Part shown: one piece after another, positions 46,501-53,643 of the stretch | Position numbering within the stretch: position 1 is the stretch's first letter | How the letters are laid out: each line of letters starts with the position of its first letter | Assembly (NCBI RefSeq): GCF_015221875.1 | Contig: NZ_JACYGY010000001.1 | Location: forward strand, 1,240,001 to 1,304,000 | DNA: 64,000 bases | Source: Dyadobacter subterraneus | Lineage (GTDB): Bacteria; Bacteroidota; Bacteroidia; Cytophagales; Spirosomataceae | Reading direction: 5' to 3' | Notes under the pieces: generated by a model | What the model was told of the DNA's origin: nothing | What the model saw: the letters and a program-made list of their open reading frames with translations, nothing else | The model's database searches: none | Translations under genes and position numbers: made by a program

Positions 46501-48373
46501 TCCTGAGCCGTTTAACCTAGAGTCAGCGGTTGGGGAAAGCATAGTCAATAGAATTAAGTGTGATACTGGTAGCAAAGTGTTTTATATTGCCGAATTCCTA
46601 CATCATAATGGACATGCCCCATACATAGAGTTGTTTTATAACTTGGGAGTAGAGGCTATAATTGGCATACCTATGTATTGTGCTGGAAAATATCTGGGTA
46701 TTGTTATATTATCCTGCGAAGATCTTAATCCTTACAAATCCAAGCTAACTTTAATTGAAGGAATTGCCGACTACATAGCTCTTGCCGCTATGAATATAAT
46801 GGTCAATGATGAAGCATTGGAAAGGGAAGATGAAAAGTCTAAGTTATTAGAATTTAGTAACAACATTGCAGGTGTCCGCGATAAAACAACCTTAACCAAA
46901 ACTATAATTGACGGGTTAAATAGTCTTTTTTCAATTGACAGATACATGCTTTCGGCAAAAACGATGGATCAAAATGCAGAGGAGTATATTTTGTTTGATT
47001 TAAAATTTACCGGCAATAAAACGACCGATTTAGCTGACCATATTAGTAAATTTAAAATTGATCCGAAAATAGCCAAAGTGATTTTTGATTCAACCGATCC
47101 TATAATGTTGGATATAGAAGAACTTCTGCATCAAGATAGAATTTCTGAATCTAGCGCTGCATTATGGGAATCGATTTCTGGTACTCGCACTATCCTTGCT
47201 GTGCCATTGAGAGCTGGTATAGAAAATATTGGAATTTTGTGGCTTCATCCTGATATGCAGGTCAATGAGCGCTTGTTAAAAGGCGTTGCGTCACAAATTG
47301 CACTTGCCGTAGCAAATAATATAGCAAATGAAAAGATCAGCAAACACTACATAGAAATCACAGAATACAAGCAACGCCTCGAGCAAGAAAATTTACATCT
47401 TCAGGAAGAGATGCAGATTACTAATAATTACAGTGAAATTATTGGTAATAGTGGCTCAATGAAAGATGTGTTTAGGCTGGTCAGTCAGGTATCTGAGTCT
47501 CAAAGCTCTGTTTTAATTCTGGGAGAAACAGGTACGGGTAAGGAGCTGGTTGCCCGGGCGATTCATAACGCTTCTCCTCGAAAGGACAAGTTGATGGTGA
47601 AAGTGAACTGCGCAGCTCTTCCACCAAATTTAATAGAAAGTATCTTGTTTGGACATGAAAAAGGGAGTTTTACTGGAGCTATTGAACGTAGGGTCGGCAA
47701 ATTTGAACTTGCAAATCGAAGTACTCTTTTTTTAGACGAGATAGGAGAGCTACCATTGGAAATGCAAGTGAAATTGCTACGTGTTCTCCAGGAAAAGGAA
47801 TTTGAAAGAATAGGGGGCAAATCAGTAATTAAATCCGATGTCAGGATTATTGCTGCAACGAATCGAAATTTATTGAAGGAAGTAGAGAAGGGCAACTTTA
47901 GAAGTGATCTTTATTTCAGACTGGATGTATTTCCAATAACAATTCCTCCACTTAGAGAGAGGAAGGAAGACATTCCGCTGCTTGCCTGTCATTTTTTAAG
48001 GAAATATGCTATAAAAGGATCTCGTGCAAGCAGTTTTTCAAATCGAGCAATGAAGGAACTTATAGCATATAATTGGCCAGGGAATGTAAGAGAACTCGAA
48101 CATACCATCGAAAGAAGTGTTTTATTATCGAATAATTCAATGGTTTCTTCAATTGGTCTTCCTTCTGAATTGGTGAATGAAAACGTAATAATGGAGAGTG
48201 AAATTAAATTACAAACCCTTGAAGAAAATGAGCGTGCACATATTATAAAAGCTCTAAAAGTATGTAAGGGTAAAGTGTCCGGCATTGGTGGCGCAGCAAT
48301 TTTGCTAAATTTACCTTCTACGACATTGCATGCACGTATAAAAAAGCTAAACATTAAGAAAAGGCATATTTAA
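43583..48373 (+). CDS. Giant sigma-54 activator with about seven tandem GAF-like modules
   Basis: The start is the ATG at 43583, not the TTG 9 bp upstream, giving 1596 residues. No receiver domain is present. About seven GAF-like modules of 160-180 residues follow one another to about residue 1255. Each opens with a similar helix (LLSFGQDLYHVECKEQ, AMLAISNSIAAISNKKE, LLEISKELGKARNLDQ, LLEFSNNIAGVRDKTT) and several end in a variant of IGxVxFTSE. A short coiled coil leads to the AAA+ domain, with Walker A GETGTGKE near 1313-1321 and a GSFTGA variant of the sigma-54 contact loop near 1361. Walker B is LFLDEIGE. A Fis-type HTH ends the protein. It is an FhlA-like activator probably sensing small ligands or redox state. 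Confidence 0.92.
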   Translation: MKNDAIFDSTFDEPKHQVVLNNQDINLSTLFSKTFGAQNLEDFLAEVTKGFRKVISFDEADLLLFSNKQFYITFWNTCRQSESKTSIPVLTTDNRLPITIGNDPFSEIISLKEPTQLNRQYWDGKFPADTYLFYKETAFENTIYMPFFRQKELVALLLLRSNNPNGLSVNAFDNLMQITPLLTPVLLNLLSIDICTLKPRAGKELELLYLSFLYVRNRGDLHQLIKVKLKSILEFDEVCILLLNNDSLTYSNYIFFSNRSIFENFSEFRNTKFPINDGIFDVTLAAESPVVWNTEEVLKWNNIPAPIKFIADNNVKRIAGVSAKIGSDETMGIFFTSENKNAFSAQDLLIIDELSFYLSFSLTSIRADEKSKKLEQDNELILSLASETVRIREKAGLKKFLHQSLKKLFQFNDMLIVILNPGRQTHDIYFSYEEKERTISDEYAQILKKRACVISDGISDAVLNSEIPLAWDLLEVKKSWKKVPLFVDNRLENNMKKVAGISIRNNKEAIGAIYFYSEQQEAFETKDLIKIHTISHHISIAVLNILASEEIRRRDSEKKLLLSFGQDLYHVECKEQVYQILNGYLKNIPELVDDFFILTETGNVQTLPLISAKRNFVISQDLLRANIKIELSKEDPVMELFYEQQEVEIFELDFLLEVSNAPSYLQTWKDNSINSVLVHPIHDRSGIRDVVILLTSIPKVHVLKHLSFFEGISQQLSLVMSKLSAADEIKKRNEEKNAMLAISNSIAAISNKKELFQMLIQKLRVLLVFSDILVLCKDGDQFYNFIDCSDQTSKPYLDFSKTSLQDYIIQHDLNTQIINSFEPILFRIDDHLSKSDVNYFLDTGVKEIVGVALRNGTDNIGCVIFTSEAEGNFLPQHSDLIKGVTSQISTAVKNLRAIEDLSKLEMQKSILLEISKELGKARNLDQLEFIVKEKILGKLPPSDLIISFFDPQKGSHWIYMVASELEKSGMTPYPEPFNLESAVGESIVNRIKCDTGSKVFYIAEFLHHNGHAPYIELFYNLGVEAIIGIPMYCAGKYLGIVILSCEDLNPYKSKLTLIEGIADYIALAAMNIMVNDEALEREDEKSKLLEFSNNIAGVRDKTTLTKTIIDGLNSLFSIDRYMLSAKTMDQNAEEYILFDLKFTGNKTTDLADHISKFKIDPKIAKVIFDSTDPIMLDIEELLHQDRISESSAALWESISGTRTILAVPLRAGIENIGILWLHPDMQVNERLLKGVASQIALAVANNIANEKISKHYIEITEYKQRLEQENLHLQEEMQITNNYSEIIGNSGSMKDVFRLVSQVSESQSSVLILGETGTGKELVARAIHNASPRKDKLMVKVNCAALPPNLIESILFGHEKGSFTGAIERRVGKFELANRSTLFLDEIGELPLEMQVKLLRVLQEKEFERIGGKSVIKSDVRIIAATNRNLLKEVEKGNFRSDLYFRLDVFPITIPPLRERKEDIPLLACHFLRKYAIKGSRASSFSNRAMKELIAYNWPGNVRELEHTIERSVLLSNNSMVSSIGLPSELVNENVIMESEIKLQTLEENERAHIIKALKVCKGKVSGIGGAAILLNLPSTTLHARIKKLNIKKRHI

Positions 48374-48753
48374 ATATTCATCCGGATCAGTTTAAGTTTT
48401 TTGCATTTACATTTTAAAGCAAGTATGGTACCCGATTCAAATTCTAAATGATGTAATGTTTCGTCCAATATTTCATCAGAATTTGTTACATCATTTATAA
48501 TTGTAGTTTAAAAAAATCCATCTTATGTTTCAGAAGCCATATCAGAGTGGAATTAGCGAAACACCTAAAAATTTATCCCTAAGCAAAAATGGACGCTAAC
48601 GCCATATTTAACTAAAAGATAATGTGATAATTATCACAGCTTTTTTGAGTCAAATGACATTTTTAAACAAATGATACGCCGATACCTTTGTGTAGTTAAC
48701 TATGAGAGTTTCTTGATCATAGTATATTATCAATCACATAATCATAACATTAT
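48374..48753. other. Intergenic region with the 48754 promoter
   Basis: 380 bp without a gene. The first half shows nothing clear; the second half carries the two-palindrome promoter at 48623-48690. Confidence 0.6.
48623..48690 (+). promoter_or_regulatory. Promoter with two palindromic boxes, twin of the zwf promoter
   Basis: TGTGATAATTATCACA (48623-48638, perfect 16-bp palindrome), 10 bp, GTCAAATGAC (48649-48658), 24 bp, TACCTTTG (48683-48690). Box order, spacings and the GTCAAATGAC sequence are identical to those upstream of zwf. The predicted start is near 48697, about 57 nt before the ATG at 48754. Confidence 0.7.
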
Positions 48754-49344
48754 ATGAAAATCGGAGTTATCGGTGCTGGCTATATTGGCGGGCTCCTAGC
48801 AAAAAAGTTTGTTGAAGCTGGATTTAATGTAGAGCTTAGTAATAGCCGGGGTCCTGAAACGCTGCAAATGATGGCAGCAGAGCTGGGCGAAAATGCAGCT
48901 GCCGTAACTGTGGAACAGGCCGCAAAAAATGATATTATTGTCCTGGCCGTTAAATGGGAGAGTGTGCAAACTGCATTAAATTCTGTCGTATCATTGCTCG
49001 ATGGTAAGATTATAATTGATGCCACCAATCCGTTTTCGAATAACGACAAGTTATTAGAATTGTCTTCAAGTGCAAGTGAAATTGTTGCTTCTTATGTTCC
49101 CCATGCCCACATTGTCAAAGCTTTTAACTCCTTGTATGGAGATTGGATTGATGCAGATCCAGTTGTAAATAATGGTAATCGTGTGGTATTTATTTCCGGC
49201 GATAATAAAGAAGCTAAAAAGACAGTTTCAAAGCTTGTCAATAAAATGGGATTTTCTCCGATCGATATTGGTGATTTGAAAACCGGAGAGCTTCAACAAA
49301 CTGGAAAACCATTGGGAGGGCTCAATCTAATTCATTTGTCTTAA
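48754..49344 (+). CDS. F420-type NADP oxidoreductase domain protein
   Basis: A 196-residue single Rossmann domain with IGVIGAGYIGGLLAKKF at the N-terminus. SNSRGPETL follows: the serine-arginine after the second strand is the usual NADP(H) 2'-phosphate clamp. Later come DATNPF and AHIVKAFNSLYGD. It matches the 'NADPH-dependent F420 reductase' family (PF03807-like), which in bacteria without F420 acts on other, mostly unknown, acceptors. It is the first gene of a short operon with an ABM monooxygenase and shares its promoter type with zwf, which suggests that it uses NADPH supplied there. Confidence 0.85.
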   Translation: MKIGVIGAGYIGGLLAKKFVEAGFNVELSNSRGPETLQMMAAELGENAAAVTVEQAAKNDIIVLAVKWESVQTALNSVVSLLDGKIIIDATNPFSNNDKLLELSSSASEIVASYVPHAHIVKAFNSLYGDWIDADPVVNNGNRVVFISGDNKEAKKTVSKLVNKMGFSPIDIGDLKTGELQQTGKPLGGLNLIHLS

Positions 49345-49410
49345 TTCATTGCCCTAGCTAAATGCTAATTTTTGAACAATCTTTAGATATAATTATTTAA
49401 AACTTTGATC

Positions 49411-49740
49411 ATGGAACAAATCGATAATCATACAGGAGAAATCCAAGTTATAGGAAGAGTCCAAGTTAAACCAGAGAGGACTCAGGACTTTGTAAGTCAA
49501 TTTCAAAAGGCATACGTACCCACAAAGCAAGATGTTGGTAACCTTCAATTTCAGCTTTTTAAAATTAAGGATAAGCCAAACGAATATTTTGTATTAGAAC
49601 GTTGGAAAAGCAAGGAAGCTTTAGATGCACACATGGGAATGCAGCATACTCAATTATTGTTTTCCGCCCTAATAGAGGATCTTACACATCCTGTAACAGA
49701 TAACTTGTATTTTTTAGAAGAAGTAATATTTCAGGATTAG
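49411..49740 (+). CDS. Antibiotic biosynthesis monooxygenase (ABM) domain protein
   Basis: The ATG at 49411 gives 109 residues. The ferredoxin-like ABM fold is recognisable from VIGRVQVKPERTQDFV, the central FQLFKIKDKPNEYFVLERWKSKEALDAH and the HTQLLF helix. Relatives such as YgiN oxidise quinols or other small aromatics without cofactor, or degrade haem. It lies 66 bp behind the NADP oxidoreductase gene in the same transcript. A role in quinone or electrophile turnover fits the redox theme but is inferred. Confidence 0.85.
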   Translation: MEQIDNHTGEIQVIGRVQVKPERTQDFVSQFQKAYVPTKQDVGNLQFQLFKIKDKPNEYFVLERWKSKEALDAHMGMQHTQLLFSALIEDLTHPVTDNLYFLEEVIFQD

Positions 49741-49751
49741 ACAGGATTTTT

Positions 49752-49916
49752 ATGATAGAAGCTAATGAGGAAAGTAAAGTAGCGGACTCACAGGTAAGAC
49801 AATGTTATTCTAAGAAAATGAGAACTGAGTGTAGAGTTGAAGATTTAAAGCAAAAACTTAGTGGTAACCCTTTAATGCTTCTTTTCAAATCTACCGAAAC
49901 ATATAAGCCTGTTTAA
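49752..49916 (+). CDS. Short ORF (54 aa) at the operon end
   Basis: An ATG 12 bp behind the ABM stop opens a 54-codon frame (MIEANEESKVADSQVRQCY... ending STETYKPV) that closes 15 bp before a terminator. Its position inside the transcript, right up to the terminator, is the main support. It is charged and cytoplasmic, with two cysteines and no known motif. It could also be untranslated 3' sequence. Confidence 0.4.
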   Translation: MIEANEESKVADSQVRQCYSKKMRTECRVEDLKQKLSGNPLMLLFKSTETYKPV

Positions 49917-49930
49917 CTAAATAATTTAAT

Positions 49931-49972
49931 CCTTCAAATGACTAGACGCTAGTGTTTGAAGGATTTGTTTTT
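49931..49972 (+). terminator. Terminator of the 48754-49916 operon
   Basis: CCTTCAAA (49931-49938) pairs with TTTGAAGG (49955-49962), and an inner CTAG/CTAG pair extends the stem. ATTTGTTTTT follows. Confidence 0.8.
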
Positions 49973-50255
49973 AAAATGCAAAGTAAAGAACATTGGATTT
50001 TGTTTAATTAATTGAATAAGAGCAAATCTCATTTTTAGTAACGTTTAAAGAATTATCAGAAGGCGGCTGCAAGTATAATACATAATTTATTGATGGCGAA
50101 TAACTTAATATTGTTTCTTTTCGGTAGCGATATACATCCGTGCAAATATTTTTGGCAGATTGAATCTTATTTTTTGTTGGCAAGCAGCTTATCAAAATCG
50201 TACTCTAGCGTGTTTAAATGTAGTCATACAACAGCTGTATCATTACAAATGACGT
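49973..50255. other. Intergenic sequence, no gene seen
   Basis: About 280 bp of AT-rich DNA. Overlapping short frames on both strands are not protein-like. Confidence 0.4.
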
Positions 50256-50432
50256 TTATTCATCCTTTACCGCGTCTGCAGATTTCACTTTTGTTTTTAA
50301 ATTCTGACAAATATAAACGATTGCCTGGGGCAATAGCCTTTCGTATAAACTGTCTGTATAGATAATTTTCTTCTGTTCACGTTTAGTTGGGGCAGAAAAC
50401 TTCAAATAATAGTATCCGTCCGATGATACCAT
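50256..50432 (-). CDS. Possible small protein (58 aa)
   Basis: An ATG at 50432 opens a 58-codon frame reading MVSSDGYYYLKFSAPTKREQ and then IYTDSLYERLLPQAIVYICQ. Its composition is more protein-like than the opposite-strand frame over the same DNA. No family is recognised, and no upstream promoter is clear. It may be a remnant of a larger gene. Confidence 0.3.
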   Translation of the reverse strand: MVSSDGYYYLKFSAPTKREQKKIIYTDSLYERLLPQAIVYICQNLKTKVKSADAVKDE

Positions 50433-50533
50433 ATTTCATTAAACTGGTAGACTCTATATCTTGTTTCATGAAAAAAAATGATACAAGATTTCAAAATATC
50501 GGAATCTGATTAAGTACCTGATTGTCGGACGGA
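50415..50533. repeat. Nested inverted repeat
   Basis: TCCGTCCGA (50415-50423) and TCGGACGGA (50525-50533) are exact complements about 100 bp apart. Between them an ATCTTGTTTCAT/ATGATACAAGAT pair (11 of 12) makes a second hairpin. It could be a small MITE-like element or a remnant. It overlaps the start of the possible 58-aa ORF. Confidence 0.3.
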
Positions 50534-50736
50534 AAAGAACACAACTACAAATTTCTTACGGAAGACACCAAATAGGGAGCTGACTTTTAGCAGCACCTAG
50601 ATATTTTCCTAAATTGTTTGCTACACAAACCTCATGATTCTTTCTGTAAAATGTTCAAAATTCAACACTTAGATAAAAAAAGATGCAGAATTAGGGGGAA
50701 AAGAGTAACTTGATATCAAAAAACTGTCATTTCCTC

Positions 50737-51201
50737 ATGAAAAAGAAATTACTAACGCTAATCGCTCTTTCAAGCTTTTTCTCTTACTCAACAATTGCCC
50801 AAAATGTAGGTAAAGAAGCGATCGTAAAAGTCATTGACAACTATGAACAGGCTTGGAACCGTCATGATGCAAAAGCCCTGGCAGAGCAATACCATACTGA
50901 TGCCACATGGGTCAACTGGTTTGGAGCTTATTACAACGGGCGGGCTGAAATTGAAAAGCATTATCAGACGACTCATAGTACATATTTCAAAGAGACTAAA
51001 TTTACTACCCGTTCGATAGAGGACGTAACCATGATAAAGCCGGATATGGCTCTTGTTCACGTCCGCACAGATCTTAGTGGAGATGAGCGCTATCCGGGCC
51101 AGACCTTCCGGTTTCGACGAACGATCCTTTTAACATATAAGGAGGGTGGTTGGCGAATATTAGCAGGGCAAAATGCAAAGCTTAATGAAGGGATTGATTA
51201 A
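50737..51201 (+). CDS. Exported SnoaL/SgcJ-type (DUF4440-like) protein
   Basis: The start is the ATG at 50737 (MKKKLLTLIALSSFFSYSTIAQ), a clear signal peptide; 154 residues in total. The mature part is a cone-shaped NTF2-like domain (VIDNYEQAWNRHDAKALAEQYHTDATWVNWFG...GRAEI, later RFRRTILLTYKEGGWRI). Family members include polyketide cyclases, ketosteroid-isomerase relatives and many proteins of unknown function. It is monocistronic, between the redox operon and the IS66 remnant. Confidence 0.85.
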   Translation: MKKKLLTLIALSSFFSYSTIAQNVGKEAIVKVIDNYEQAWNRHDAKALAEQYHTDATWVNWFGAYYNGRAEIEKHYQTTHSTYFKETKFTTRSIEDVTMIKPDMALVHVRTDLSGDERYPGQTFRFRRTILLTYKEGGWRILAGQNAKLNEGID

Positions 51202-51336
51202 GTTGCGCGAAAATCCGTTCCGGTTCTTTTCTGGAATTAAACGATTTGATGTGCCAGAATGACGGTAAAGTTTTTCGGAATATGCACGTATTCGTCCGAG
51301 AAGCCGTATTTTGAAGTTTAGCTTTGTGACAGGTGA

Positions 51337-51538
51337 TCAACCGTTCCGGTATTTGATCCAGTTATTGGGAAGCAACTGATAAAGATCTTTATGTTTATGA
51401 GATTGTATTGTTTCAAATACATCTGTCAGCCACTGCTGCTCGTCAACGCCGTTTTTCTTGCATGTTGCCATAAGGGAATACATAGCGGCTGTCATTTCGG
51501 CTGCCTGGTGGGAACCAGCGAACAAAAACGCCTTTCGT
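51337..51538 (-). pseudogene. IS66 transposase 3' fragment (left copy)
   Basis: The minus frame reads GRKAFLFAGSHQAAEMTAAMYS, MATCKKNGVDEQQWL and LYQLLPNNW, the C-terminal element of IS66-family TnpC transposases (PF13817 type). Only about the last 65 residues remain, and the 5' part is missing. The frame runs on into the RIT-like element's terminal palindrome. A diverged copy faces the other way at 55057. DNA similarity between the copies continues past the stop codon, to about 51280. Confidence 0.82.
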
Positions 51539-51662
51539 CCAATTTTATGTAAAGCTTTACATAACATCGGTTATGCATAGTTAAAGATTATGTAAAGTAA
51601 GTGAGCAATACCACGTTTTCTTTTCAGTAGACAGCAGTTTTCTGTCACGTTACTTTACATAA
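51539..51662. repeat. RIT left end, four TTATGTAAAG half-sites
   Basis: TTATGTAAAG occurs at 51545 (+), 51555 (-), 51588 (+) and 51653 (-). The first two are fused into a perfect palindrome, the likely crossover site. The pattern is mirrored at the right end. Confidence 0.75.
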
Positions 51663-51671
51663 TAACAATGG

Positions 51672-52685
51672 TCAAAAATGTTTGAGCCAGTCCAAAAGGT
51701 TTTCATTCGACAACCAGACCGGCTGCTTTTCCGGTACAACTGATGTGTATGCTCTTTGGATCGCTTCCCGTTTCGCACGCGAATCGGCTCGTGCATATAC
51801 TTCCGTCGTTTGAACAGAAACATGACCGAGAATATCGCGAATGTACACCAGATTGACGCCTGCTTGCAGTAAATGCATTGCTTTGCTGTGACGCAGGGTG
51901 TGGCAGCTGATCTTTTCTGGTAAATGAACCTCACCTGTTGTTTTTCTGGCCATATCAGCATATTTAAGTAGAATATGATTTACACCAGCCCTTGTAAGCT
52001 TTTCGTTCCGACTATTAAAAAACAGCGGATGTACGTCGTTATATGCCTGAAGAAGATCATGTTCTTTCAAATAAGGCTCCAATAATTTTACTTGCTCGTC
52101 GAGCATTGGAACAATGCGGGTTTTATTGCCTTTGCCATTAATCCGGATTGTACTCAGCTTGTCAAGCCTGAGACTAGACGGCGTCAGATCAATAATCTCC
52201 TGAACACGTGCGCCTGTATCGTACATCAACGAAAGCAACGCCAGATCACGTCTACCTCCAACGGTCCGGGTATCCGGTTGCCGCAAAAGCATTTTAATCG
52301 CGTCAATTGTCAGATAGTTCATTGGTACTATCGCCTTGCGCTTCATTGGTATTGATAAGATTTTCTGACATTCATAAAGATGTTCAGGGTGCTGATACTG
52401 CATGTAGTGAAAAAAAGCATGGATTGCAGCCAATCTCGCATTCCTGGTTGCGTTACCATTTTTGCGTTCTACCTGTAGCCAATCAAGAAAACCGACGACT
52501 GCCATTTGATTAATATTCTCCAGCGTTAATCTTGATACAGGGATACCCTGGACTTCCATGTAATTTATGAACAGGATGAAAGTGTCCCGATAAGCGCTGA
52601 TGGTGTTCTTACTTGCGCCGCGCTCGTGCGCCAAATACCCGGTCAAAAAACCTGTCAGGCATTTTGAGAAGTTAGTAGGTTTCAT
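51672..52685 (-). CDS. RIT tyrosine recombinase, third gene
   Basis: The 337-residue protein has an N-terminal SAM-like domain (LTGYLAHERGASKNTISAYRDTF) and a complete catalytic set: R in DTGARVQEI, H-x-x-R in HTLRHSKA, H in LGHVSV, and Y in TTEVYARAD. Its start overlaps the end of the second recombinase gene by 14 bp, so translation is probably coupled. It resembles XerD-like transposon recombinases. In RIT elements all three enzymes are thought to be needed together, but the division of labour is not established. Confidence 0.92.
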   Translation of the reverse strand: MKPTNFSKCLTGFLTGYLAHERGASKNTISAYRDTFILFINYMEVQGIPVSRLTLENINQMAVVGFLDWLQVERKNGNATRNARLAAIHAFFHYMQYQHPEHLYECQKILSIPMKRKAIVPMNYLTIDAIKMLLRQPDTRTVGGRRDLALLSLMYDTGARVQEIIDLTPSSLRLDKLSTIRINGKGNKTRIVPMLDEQVKLLEPYLKEHDLLQAYNDVHPLFFNSRNEKLTRAGVNHILLKYADMARKTTGEVHLPEKISCHTLRHSKAMHLLQAGVNLVYIRDILGHVSVQTTEVYARADSRAKREAIQRAYTSVVPEKQPVWLSNENLLDWLKHF

Positions 52686-53643
52686 AGCCTGAGCTGTTAG
52701 GGAAAACGTTTATACAGATCCTGTCAATATCCTTCAACAACCCAGGGTACATGGCAGATACCAGCCTGACATAATGATTTGTCGATTCTACTGATTTATG
52801 ACCAAGGTAAGTTGAGAGTACCGGTAAGCAGCAGTAGATATCCGCTCCACGTTCGGCCATCATCGCCAGTGAATGGACACTAAATGAATGACGTAATGCA
52901 TGTGGAGTGATACCGCGACCTTTTGGAATTCCGGCAGCCAATAACAAACGTGAAAACCATCGGCCAAAGCAGTGGTGTGATATCCTTTTTCCATCAAGGG
53001 AGATGAAAAAGAGGTCCTTCTTGACCAGGCAAGCGGGTAACTCATTCCTGTAAAAGGCGTATTGCCTAAGTACCGCTGCCAACGAATCTGAAAAAGGAAT
53101 AACACGCTGCTGTCCATTCTTGCTGTCCCGCACAAGGATGGTCCGGTCATCGAGGTTAACATCACCAACCGATAAAGCCAATGCTTCGCCGCCTCTCAGG
53201 CCGGTACAGTACAGTAACCTTAAAAGTGCAGGCATAGCAAACATGATTTGACGTAAACCCTTCCGGATGCGAAAATGATCTGCTGCTTCAAAAAGGCGTC
53301 CAAGCTCATCTTGTGAATAAATATGTGGCGTAAAATCCATTTTACATACAGGTAAACGCATCAGGTAAGAGTGGATACCCTGTTCGTTAAGGAATGATGC
53401 CAGTTTATTGATTAGCAATGCGCGATGAAAATTATAGGATGACGACAGGTTGGCACCTGTTTGCATCCATGCTTGCGAAAGTTCCGGCGTGATACCCAGC
53501 CGGGTTTCACCACGGCTAACCGTAAATCGGTCAAAAACTGCAAGTATTGACTCCTCTGTTTGCTGTTTAAAGCCTAATTGCCTTTTATAATCCAGGTATT
53601 GATCCAGATACGGGGCATAAATGCCGGTGAAGTGATTATGCAT
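52672..53643 (-). CDS. RIT tyrosine recombinase, second gene
   Basis: I choose the ATG at 53643 because a strong AAGGAGG ribosome-binding site stands 7-8 nt upstream, which is rare in Bacteroidota and hints at foreign origin. This gives 323 residues and overlaps the first recombinase gene by 8 bp. The catalytic residues are visible: R in CTGLRGGEAL, H-x-x-R in HALRHSFSV, H in LGHKSV, and Y in TNHYVRLV. The N-terminal part (YLDYKRQLGFKQQTEESIL) is a core-binding domain. Confidence 0.92.
   Translation of the reverse strand: MHNHFTGIYAPYLDQYLDYKRQLGFKQQTEESILAVFDRFTVSRGETRLGITPELSQAWMQTGANLSSSYNFHRALLINKLASFLNEQGIHSYLMRLPVCKMDFTPHIYSQDELGRLFEAADHFRIRKGLRQIMFAMPALLRLLYCTGLRGGEALALSVGDVNLDDRTILVRDSKNGQQRVIPFSDSLAAVLRQYAFYRNELPACLVKKDLFFISLDGKRISHHCFGRWFSRLLLAAGIPKGRGITPHALRHSFSVHSLAMMAERGADIYCCLPVLSTYLGHKSVESTNHYVRLVSAMYPGLLKDIDRICINVFPNSSGYETY

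Noticed and set aside
20557..48753. Sigma-54 (-24/-12) promoters for the two RpoN activators
   Set aside because: I looked in the main intergenic regions for GG-N10-GC with TGGCA/TTGC context and found no convincing match. The best lookalike, upstream of egtD, has the wrong spacing (8 instead of 10).
50090..50365. 91-codon plus frame
   Set aside because: The opposite-strand 58-codon frame over part of the same DNA is more protein-like; this one reads as translated AT-rich sequence.
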